Made by a program: the position numbers and the translations under genes. Below are positions 53,469-64,000 of a stretch of DNA of 64,000 bases, one piece after another. This DNA is from Paracoccaceae bacterium (lineage in GTDB: Bacteria > Pseudomonadota > Alphaproteobacteria > Rhodobacterales > Rhodobacteraceae), in assembly GCA_012103375.1 (NCBI GenBank), contig WLWX01000001.1:2336492-2400491 (forward strand). Reading direction: 5' to 3'. The notes under the pieces were generated by a model. The model saw only the letters and a program-made list of their open reading frames with translations, did no database searches and was not told the DNA's origin. Position 1 is the stretch's first letter; every line of letters starts with the position of its first letter.

Positions 53469-54509
53469 ATGACAAAACCGGGGCTGAGTTACGCCAACGC
53501 AGGTGTCAGTATTGACGCCGGAAACGAACTTGTCGAGCGGATCAAGCCCGCCGCCAAGCGCACGACGCGTCCCGGTGTCATGGCGGGCCTTGGCGGGTTC
53601 GGGGCGCTGTTCGATCTGAAGGCCGCAGGCTACGATGATCCGGTTCTGGTGGCCGCCACGGACGGCGTTGGCACCAAACTGCGGATCGCGATTGACACCG
53701 GAGAGGTCGGTAACGTCGGCATTGATCTGGTCGCCATGTGCGTCAACGATCTGGTCTGCCAAGGGGCCGAGCCGCTGTTTTTCCTCGATTATTTCGCCAC
53801 CGGCGCGTTGGATGTCGACGCTGCCGCGCAGGTGATCGAAGGGATTGCCACGGGCTGTGAGCGCGCCGGATGCGCCCTGATCGGCGGTGAAACGGCCGAG
53901 ATGCCAGGCATGTATGAGGGCGCGGATTTCGACCTCGCCGGGTTTGCCGTGGGGGCGATGGAACGCGGCACAGACCTGCCCGCAGGGGTGGCCGTTGGCG
54001 ATATGATCCTTGGGCTCGCCTCGGACGGGGTGCATTCCAACGGGTTTTCGCTGGTGCGCAAGGTCGTCGAACACGCCGGGCTGGCATGGGGCGATCCAGC
54101 GCCCTTTGCGCAATCCAGCGTGGCGCAGGCGCTGCTGACGCCGACGCGCCTTTACGTGCGCCAGACGCTGGCGGCGATCCGGGGCGGCGGTGTCCACGCG
54201 CTGGCCCATATCACCGGCGGCGGATTGTCCGAAAACCTGCCGCGTGTGCTGCCCGACGGACTTGGCGCACGGATCGACCTGGAGGCATGGAGCCTGCCGC
54301 CGGTTTTCCGATGGATGGCTGAAGTCGGCGGCCTCGACCAGGCCGAAATGTTGCGCACCTTCAATTCGGGTATCGGGATGGTCCTGGTCGTTGCAAAAGA
54401 TCGCGCGCGCGATGTAATCGCGCTGCTTCAGCGCGAAGGCGACACCGTCGCTGCCCTTGGCGAGGTTATCGAAGGCGACGGCGTGGAGTTTTTCGGGAAC
54501 CTGTTGTGA
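53469..54509 (+). CDS. purM: Phosphoribosylformylglycinamidine cyclo-ligase
   Basis: 346 residues. The AIR-synthase motifs are present: [22 protein letters not shown] start, [29 protein letters not shown] and [11 protein letters not shown]. Converts FGAM to AIR in purine synthesis. ATP-grasp-like dimer fold. Overlaps purN by four bases (the usual purMN pair). Confidence 0.97.
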   Translation: MTKPGLSYANAGVSIDAGNELVERIKPAAKRTTRPGVMAGLGGFGALFDLKAAGYDDPVLVAATDGVGTKLRIAIDTGEVGNVGIDLVAMCVNDLVCQGAEPLFFLDYFATGALDVDAAAQVIEGIATGCERAGCALIGGETAEMPGMYEGADFDLAGFAVGAMERGTDLPAGVAVGDMILGLASDGVHSNGFSLVRKVVEHAGLAWGDPAPFAQSSVAQALLTPTRLYVRQTLAAIRGGGVHALAHITGGGLSENLPRVLPDGLGARIDLEAWSLPPVFRWMAEVGGLDQAEMLRTFNSGIGMVLVVAKDRARDVIALLQREGDTVAALGEVIEGDGVEFFGNLL

Positions 54510-55093
54510 CCAAGCGCGTCGCGATGCTGATTTCGGGTAGCGGTTCCAACATGGTGGCGCTGGCCGACAGCATGACCGGCGATCATCCGGGGCGGCCTGT
54601 GCTGGTGCTGTCGAATGTGCCGGGGGCAGGGGGGCTGACTAAGGCACAGGCGCGCGGGATCGACACAGCAACCGTACCGCACGGCAAATTTCCTGACCGC
54701 GCCGCCTTCGAATCCGCCCTGACCGCGCGCCTTGATAGTGCCGCGCCCGATGTCATCTGCCTGGCCGGGTTCATGCGCATCCTGACGCCGGACTTCACCG
54801 ACCGCTGGGCCGGGCGCGTGCTGAACATCCACCCCTCGCTGCTGCCCAAATACCCCGGCCTGAACACCCACGCCCGCGCGATCGCGGCAGGCGACACCGA
54901 AGCGGGCGCCAGCGTGCATCTGGTGACCGGGGACCTCGACGCAGGCCCCATTCTGGGACAGGCGCGCGTGCCCGTGCATTGCGGTGACACGCCCGAGTCC
55001 CTTGCCGACCGGGTGCTTGGCATCGAACATCAGCTTTACCCCGCAGTGCTGCGCCGGTTCCTTTGCGGACAAACCGATCGGCTGGACCTCTGA
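54506..55093 (+). CDS. purN: Phosphoribosylglycinamide formyltransferase
   Basis: 195 residues with the formyl-transferase signature ([20 protein letters not shown]) and glycine-rich [11 protein letters not shown]. Transfers a formyl group from 10-formyl-THF to GAR. The normal length is about 195-212. It follows purM in the same transcript. Confidence 0.96.
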   Translation: MTKRVAMLISGSGSNMVALADSMTGDHPGRPVLVLSNVPGAGGLTKAQARGIDTATVPHGKFPDRAAFESALTARLDSAAPDVICLAGFMRILTPDFTDRWAGRVLNIHPSLLPKYPGLNTHARAIAAGDTEAGASVHLVTGDLDAGPILGQARVPVHCGDTPESLADRVLGIEHQLYPAVLRRFLCGQTDRLDL

Positions 55094-55154
55094 CGCCTTC
55101 CAATTGCCGCGATTTGCGCCTATCACGCCGCGAAACAAAATTTCCGGACCCTGT

Positions 55155-56312
55155 ATGATCACAATTACCACCACCCAGGCGCTGGCCGAATTCTGTACCC
55201 GCGCCGCCCGGCATGACTATGTCACCGTCGATACCGAATTCCTGCGAGAGCGGACATATTACGCCAAGCTGTGCCTGATCCAGCTGGCGTTCCGGGGCGA
55301 TGGAACGGATGACGCTGTTCTGGTCGACCCGCTGGTCGACGGGCTGTCGCTGGACCCGCTTTATGATCTGTTCCGCGACCCGTCGGTTGTCAAAGTGTTC
55401 CACGCCGCCCGCCAGGATCTGGAGATCTTCGCGGTTGAGGCTGACGTCATTCCGACGCCGCTGTTTGACACCCAGGTTGCCGCCATGGTTGCAGGCTTCG
55501 GGGATCAGGCCGGGTATGAAACGCTGGTGCGCAAGATTGCCAAAGCCTCGGTCGATAAATCATCGCGTTTTACCGACTGGTCGCGCCGCCCGCTGAGCGA
55601 GGCCCAGCAAACCTATGCCATCGGCGACGTGACGCATCTGCGCGACATTTACGAATTTCTGTCCGTCGAACTTGACCGCACCGACCGCCGTGACTGGGTC
55701 GAAGAAGAACTGCGCGTGCTGACCGATTTCGCCACCTACCGGATTGAACCTGAAGATGCCTGGAAACGGGTTAAAACGCGTACAAATTCTGGCAAATTCC
55801 TCGCCATCGTGCGCGAATTGGCGCAATTCCGCGAAGAGTATGCCCAGAAGAAAAACGTGCCTCGCAACCGGGTCTATAAAGATGATGCGATGCTTGAACT
55901 GGCATCCACAAAGCCCTCGAATGAAAAAGAATTGGGAAGATCGCGCCTGTTGCTGCGCGACGCGCGGCGCGGTGACATCGCCGAAGGCATCCTTGCCGCA
56001 GTCAAGGCCGGGCTAGAGGTTCCGCGCGAACAATGGCCCGAACCCGACCGCAGCCGCGAAAACCTGCAGGTGAATCCGGCACTGGCCGATTTGCTTCGCG
56101 TCTTGCTGAAGGCAAAATCCGAACAGGCGGGCGTGGCGCAAAAGCTGCTGGCAAATGTTGCCGAACTGGACGCAATTGCCGCCGGAGAGCGTGAACTTCC
56201 GTCGTTAAAGGGTTGGCGTGGCAAGGTTTTCGGGAAAGATGCTTTACGGTTGTGCAACGGGGAAATCGCGTTGACGGCAAAAGGCAGCGCCGTCAAAATT
56301 GTCGAGTTGTAA
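55155..56312 (+). CDS. rnd: Ribonuclease D
   Basis: 385 residues from ATG 55155. DEDD exonuclease: VDTEFLRERTYY (Exo I), LVDPLVDGLSLDPL and VFHAARQDLEIF (Exo II), and the Exo III tyrosine region TYAIGDVTHLRDIYEFL. A C-terminal HRDC domain follows. It trims 3' ends of tRNA precursors and other stable RNA. Starts 61 bp after purN. Confidence 0.95.
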   Translation: MITITTTQALAEFCTRAARHDYVTVDTEFLRERTYYAKLCLIQLAFRGDGTDDAVLVDPLVDGLSLDPLYDLFRDPSVVKVFHAARQDLEIFAVEADVIPTPLFDTQVAAMVAGFGDQAGYETLVRKIAKASVDKSSRFTDWSRRPLSEAQQTYAIGDVTHLRDIYEFLSVELDRTDRRDWVEEELRVLTDFATYRIEPEDAWKRVKTRTNSGKFLAIVRELAQFREEYAQKKNVPRNRVYKDDAMLELASTKPSNEKELGRSRLLLRDARRGDIAEGILAAVKAGLEVPREQWPEPDRSRENLQVNPALADLLRVLLKAKSEQAGVAQKLLANVAELDAIAAGERELPSLKGWRGKVFGKDALRLCNGEIALTAKGSAVKIVEL

Positions 56313-60568
<4,256 letters not shown>

Positions 60569-60596
60569 CACTCCCGTTTGTGTAATGTTCGCAAAT

Positions 60597-60611
60597 GTTC
60601 TCAAAAAGTTC
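60597..60611 (+). promoter_or_regulatory. LexA/SOS box GTTC-N7-GTTC
   Basis: GTTC TCAAAAA GTTC fits exactly the alphaproteobacterial LexA consensus. A third GTTC at 60587-60590 lies six bases upstream of the first half, so the region holds three GTTC half-sites. It is 57 bp before the 39-codon gene at 60668 and 29 bp after recG. No experimental evidence exists here; the motif is short but perfect and well placed. Confidence 0.75.
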
Positions 60612-60667
60612 TTTACGAATCCTTTCCAGCATGAGAACAAATAAGCAACAAGAAACGGAGCAGACTG

Positions 60668-60787
60668 ATGCAGGATATCAAAGACGCCTTCTTTCGCAGC
60701 CAGGGAACGCTGGCGCAGGACGCCGCCGGGGCGCTGGCGCTGGTGGTGATACTGATGGGCTGCCTCTATCTGCCCGGATTGCACTGA
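60668..60787 (+). CDS. 39-residue single-helix membrane protein, likely SOS-controlled
   Basis: ATG 60668 after CGGAG. The peptide begins MQDIKDAFFRSQGTLAQ and has one transmembrane helix (GALALVVILMGCLYLPG) ending at LH. The presence of a perfect LexA box upstream and a position behind recG suggest induction after DNA damage. Caulobacter SidA, a 29-residue SOS-induced membrane peptide that blocks cell division, is a precedent; sequence similarity to it is not evident. Function is unknown. Confidence 0.75.
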   Translation: MQDIKDAFFRSQGTLAQDAAGALALVVILMGCLYLPGLH

Positions 60788-60949
60788 ATTCACACCGAAC
60801 TGCCTGCGCTCTGACCTGATCGGCCACGTGCTGTTGTCCCCAACACAGCCTTCGTGACCCTGTCCCAAAACGGTCCAATCCCCGGGTCGATCATGCCCAA
60901 CAGATGCGCCACTTGCCGCCGCCTTCCACCCGGATGTGCGGCGGTTTTT

Positions 60950-61402
60950 TTACGCGCAGGCGGTGCCGTCTTCGGCTTGCCGCAGCGCTTCGGCAGTGGC
61001 TTCCACTGCCAACAGGATCGAGGCATGGCGGTTCTTGAAATCCCGCGCCGGTTCCAGAACCTTGAAATCATCGAACGGCGGGGCAGGGACCGGCCCGCCC
61101 GACTTCAGCATTGCGGTCAATTCATCGCGCAGCGATTCCACTTCTGCCCGCGTCATGCCCACGACATGCCCGGCCAGCACAGACGCCGACGCCTGGCCAA
61201 GCGCGCAAGCCTTCACATCCTGCCCGAACGCAGAAATCCGGCCGTTTTCGACACAGATATCCACCGTCACTGTCGACCCGCACAGCGGCGAACGGCGCAT
61301 GACCGTCGCGTCCGGCGCGCTCAGCCGTTCAGTCAGCGGGATCGTCGCGGCCAGTTCCAGAATGCGTCCGGAATAGAGTTTGATCAGATCCTGTTCAGCC
61401 AT
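60950..61402 (-). CDS. Iron-sulfur cluster scaffold-like protein (IscU/SufU fold)
   Basis: 150 residues. Two ligand cysteines are at SPLCGSTV and KACALGQAS, but the third IscU/SufU cysteine is replaced by histidine in NRHASILLA. Variants with that pattern are common in Alphaproteobacteria and probably bind iron or a cluster differently. No isc/suf genes nearby. Divergent from hisI. Confidence 0.82.
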   Translation of the reverse strand: MAEQDLIKLYSGRILELAATIPLTERLSAPDATVMRRSPLCGSTVTVDICVENGRISAFGQDVKACALGQASASVLAGHVVGMTRAEVESLRDELTAMLKSGGPVPAPPFDDFKVLEPARDFKNRHASILLAVEATAEALRQAEDGTACA

Positions 61403-61470
61403 AGCGGCGGTCTTTCGCTTTGCATCTCAACCCCCTAGATAGGCAGTCTGATCGACCAAGGAAACCCGCC

Positions 61471-61815
61471 ATGCCGTTTGACCCCGCAAGTTTGAAATAT
61501 GACGACAGGGGCCTGTTGCCCGCCATCGCGCAGGATGCCGAAACGGGCGAGGTTCTGATGCTGGCCTGGATGAATGCCGAGGCGGTCGCGCGAACACTGG
61601 TGACCGGGCGGGTGACCTATTGGTCCCGCTCGCGCGCCGAATTCTGGGAAAAGGGCGCGACCAGCGGTCATACGCAGAAGTTGGTCGGCATGCGCCTGGA
61701 TTGCGACCGCGATTGCCTGCTGCTGAGCGTGCGTCAGACCGGTCCGGCCTGCCATACCGGGCGGCGGAGCTGTTTTTTCACCGCAGTGCGCGACGGGGGC
61801 GAGGTCGCCGACTAA
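61471..61815 (+). CDS. hisI: Phosphoribosyl-AMP cyclohydrolase
   Basis: 114 residues from ATG 61471; an upstream in-frame start at 61420 adds a sequence without homology. Zinc- and metal-binding motifs: [28 protein letters not shown] and [13 protein letters not shown]. Opens the adenine ring, step 3 of histidine synthesis. Its stop overlaps by four bases the stop of the convergent gluQ gene. Confidence 0.95.
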   Translation: MPFDPASLKYDDRGLLPAIAQDAETGEVLMLAWMNAEAVARTLVTGRVTYWSRSRAEFWEKGATSGHTQKLVGMRLDCDRDCLLLSVRQTGPACHTGRRSCFFTAVRDGGEVAD

Positions 61816-62675
61816 AGGCCCACCATGCGGCGGATATCGTTGGGTGAGCGGCCCTGGCTGCGGTACAGCGACAGTGCGCGCGCGTCGTCCCGCTTGGCCA
61901 ATCTTTTGCCATCATCATCCCGAATAAGGTTGTGATGGTAATATCTTGGCGTCGGTATCTCCAGCAATGCTTGAAGAAGAACATGGATCGGAGTCGCCTC
62001 GAACAGATCCGCGCCGCGCACAACCTCGGTAATGTCCTGGGCGGCGTCATCAACAACGACGGACAGGTGGTAAGAGGTCGCCATGTCGCGCCGCGCCAGA
62101 ACCACATCGCCGACGGTGGTTTGCATCGCTGCTGCATCAACACGGTGTGACGAAGGGCCGTGGACAGGTCCGACTTCCTCGAAACCGGTATCAACATCAA
62201 TTAGTTGCGCAGCCTTCTTAATATCCAGCCTCAAGGCAACGCCGGAAGGCATTGACCCACCTCGTGCATTCCCCCGGCACGTGCCAGGATAAATCACGCC
62301 ATCCGGGCCCGACACTGGCGCGCCCTCCTGCGGTGCGCTTGCCGCCTCGGCAATATCACGGCGGGTGCAGGTGCAGGGATAGAGCAACCCGGCATCCCAA
62401 AGCTGTTGCAAGGCCGCGCGATAGGCGTTCAGCCGATCGCTTTGGCGCATCACCGGCTTTGGCCAAGTCAGTCCCAGCCAGCGCAGATCGTCATATATCG
62501 CCGCCTCCCACTCTGACCGGGCGCGGGATTGGTCGATGTCTTCGATACGCAGCAGAAACTCACCCCCCGCCGCCTGCGCCCGATCCCAGGCGACCAGTGC
62601 GGAATACGCATGCCCCAGGTGCAGCGGCCCCGTGGGGGATGGCGCAAATCTTGTCCGGTAATTATTGTTTTTCAA
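61812..62675 (-). CDS. gluQ: Glutamyl-Q tRNA(Asp) synthetase
   Basis: 287 residues, the catalytic core of glutamyl-tRNA synthetase without the anticodon-binding domain. HIGH-type motif [10 protein letters not shown], zinc-binding residues (YPCTCTRRD and YPGTCR) and the KMSKS-type KRLAKRDDA are present. The enzyme loads glutamate on queuosine of tRNA-Asp. It overlaps the methyltransferase stop by 14 bases. Confidence 0.92.
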   Translation of the reverse strand: MKNNNYRTRFAPSPTGPLHLGHAYSALVAWDRAQAAGGEFLLRIEDIDQSRARSEWEAAIYDDLRWLGLTWPKPVMRQSDRLNAYRAALQQLWDAGLLYPCTCTRRDIAEAASAPQEGAPVSGPDGVIYPGTCRGNARGGSMPSGVALRLDIKKAAQLIDVDTGFEEVGPVHGPSSHRVDAAAMQTTVGDVVLARRDMATSYHLSVVVDDAAQDITEVVRGADLFEATPIHVLLQALLEIPTPRYYHHNLIRDDDGKRLAKRDDARALSLYRSQGRSPNDIRRMVGL

Positions 62676-63273
62676 GGATATAGACGACCGACTTCATGTT
62701 GCGCGCGGGCAGATGTGGCCCGTACTCACGATGGCGGATTTTCACCTGTCCGGCAAGGAAAGCATCGTTCACGCGTGCTTCGAACCTCGGATCTTCGAGC
62801 GTGTGATCGTTATAGGAAAACACGAACAACCCGCCGGGCCCAAGCGCGTTGAACAGCTGGTCAAAGACCTCCACCGGTGCGGCCCCTGCGCCGATAACCC
62901 CGACGGCTGCGATAACCTGATAGGCACCGCGCCGGATCGGTGGCGCGTCATCGGCATTGATGACCGTCAGGGTTCGATAAATGTCTTTGGCGCGCGCCTG
63001 TTCCAACATCTGTGCCGACAGGTCCATCCCATGCATGTTGGTGAACCCGGCGTCATGAAATGCCTGCCCGGACAGCCCGGTTCCGCAACCGAAATCAAGC
63101 AGCTCAACATCCCGCTGTGCAATCAGCGACAGCGTCTTCGCACAACGCGCCGGAGTGGCATAGCCGTTATCGGCAGCTTCGGCATCATAGCTGTCTGCCC
63201 AGGTTTCATAAAACCGCCGCACATCGTCCGAGCCTTCGATTTCGTAGACTTTATCGAGGAATTTTTCGCCCAT
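62662..63273 (-). CDS. Class I SAM-dependent methyltransferase
   Basis: 203 residues with a Rossmann-type SAM site: LLDFGCGTGLSGQAFH and then DLSAQMLEQAR, and a typical INADDAP region. Belongs to the Methyltransf_11/25-like group that methylate small molecules or proteins. It forms a two-gene transcript with gluQ, but this does not define a substrate. Start ATG 63273. Confidence 0.85.
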   Translation of the reverse strand: MGEKFLDKVYEIEGSDDVRRFYETWADSYDAEAADNGYATPARCAKTLSLIAQRDVELLDFGCGTGLSGQAFHDAGFTNMHGMDLSAQMLEQARAKDIYRTLTVINADDAPPIRRGAYQVIAAVGVIGAGAAPVEVFDQLFNALGPGGLFVFSYNDHTLEDPRFEARVNDAFLAGQVKIRHREYGPHLPARNMKSVVYILEKQ

Positions 63274-63293
63274 AGGTTGAACTTAACGCAGCG

Positions 63294-64000
63294 TCAGGCA
63301 GCGTCCAGCCCTTCATTCCCCAGCCAGCCCAACCAATCGGCCTTGGCGCGGTCGGTGTAGGCGCGATATCGCGCCGGGCGGTTTTTGCGTCCGCCCTTCA
63401 GATCGACCGGCGGGAACAGCCCGAAGTTCACGTTCATCGGCTGGAACGTCTTCGCATCCGCGCCGCCGGTGATATGCGTCACCAGCGCACCGGTTGCGGT
63501 TGTCGCCGGTACCGCCGGCAGGGCACGGCCCGCCATTTCGGCCACCGCCAGCCGCGCCGCCAACAGCCCCATCGCCGCACTTTCGACGTAGCCCTCAACC
63601 CCGGTGATCTGCCCGGCAAAGCGAATGTTGGGCCGCGATTTCAGCCGCATCTGATCGTCCAGCAATGTCGGAGAGTTCAGGAATGTATTGCGGTGGATAC
63701 CACCCAGCCGCGCAAAACGCGCATCCTGAAGCCCGGGAATCATCCGCAAAACATCACCTTGCGCGCCGTACTTCATCTTTGTCTGGAAGCCGACGATGTT
63801 GAACAGCGTCCCCAACGCATTGTCGCGACGCAGCTGCACCACCGCATAGGGTTTCACCTCGGGCGCATGCGGATTGGTCAGCCCGACCGGCTTCATCGGG
63901 CCAAAGCGCAGCGTCTCACGGCCCCGTTGGGCCATCACCTCGATCGGCAAGCAGCCGTCGAAGTATTTCGCCGTTTCGCCTTCGTGAAATTCGGTTTTGT
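63294..64000 (-). CDS. trmFO: Methylenetetrahydrofolate--tRNA-(uracil-5-)-methyltransferase, C-terminal part
   Basis: The gene enters from the right edge of the window; about 235 residues remain. [15 protein letters not shown] and [16 protein letters not shown], together with [14 protein letters not shown] and MKPVGLTNP, are characteristic of the FAD- and folate-dependent TrmFO, which makes ribothymidine at position 54 of tRNA. The N-terminal FAD-binding motif is outside the window. Confidence 0.95.
   Translation of the reverse strand, partial: KTEFHEGETAKYFDGCLPIEVMAQRGRETLRFGPMKPVGLTNPHAPEVKPYAVVQLRRDNALGTLFNIVGFQTKMKYGAQGDVLRMIPGLQDARFARLGGIHRNTFLNSPTLLDDQMRLKSRPNIRFAGQITGVEGYVESAAMGLLAARLAVAEMAGRALPAVPATTATGALVTHITGGADAKTFQPMNVNFGLFPPVDLKGGRKNRPARYRAYTDRAKADWLGWLGNEGLDAA

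Overview
The window is GC-rich, densely packed bacterial DNA. Protein similarity and gene order place it in the Rhodobacterales (roseobacter group, Alphaproteobacteria). The clearest marker is the run murA / DUF2948 / hisD / UPF0262 / LMW phosphatase / infA / maf / RNase E-G / yacG / tRNA-Phe. This assignment comes from recognising families by eye; no search was run.

Layout. 1-7000: end of an APC permease, a decayed monoheme cytochrome c, a 218-bp MITE, an ftsH paralogue, an APH/P-loop kinase fusion, a cation/proton antiporter and a pentaheme cytochrome c. 7148-13977: a compact Na+-translocating NADH:quinone oxidoreductase operon, nqrABCDEF-apbE-nqrM, ending in a translationally coupled CBS-domain gene. 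With the antiporter next door this looks like a sodium-circuit locus. 14281-24038: a betaine-type ABC importer (proXVW-like) with a ureohydrolase as last gene, a LysR gene without its DNA-binding head, and a divergent pair made of a non-pyrrolysine MttB-family methyltransferase and a dimethylglycine-dehydrogenase-like flavoprotein that carries a frameshift. This suggests import and demethylation of a methylated amine.

24200-30200 is decaying or mobile-element-rich. A tetR-yciI-tag operon has tag split by a second MITE copy, and a third copy follows. Then come a sterol-desaturase-like hydroxylase, a LacI regulator with a frameshifted tail, a broken IS630 element and an IS3 orfA scrap. 30383-38178 is the conserved housekeeping block plus an NHL beta-propeller protein.

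38268-42473, between tRNA-Thr and tRNA-Tyr, is a small graveyard of mobile DNA. It holds a serine recombinase tail abutting tRNA-Thr, two disconnected and oppositely oriented parts of an IS3-type element, a LysR gene cut by an apparently intact IS630 element, and the head of a relaxase. 42618-64000 returns to core genes: rlmB, hisEF, purB, bioY, an OsmC fusion hydrolase, purMN, rnd, ligA, recG, hisI, gluQ and the end of trmFO. Several small unstudied genes lie among them. The most striking is a 39-residue membrane peptide downstream of recG, preceded by a perfect GTTC-N7-GTTC alphaproteobacterial LexA box, which makes it a candidate SOS-induced small membrane protein. Two oppositely oriented copies of an 84-bp intergenic repeat are also present.
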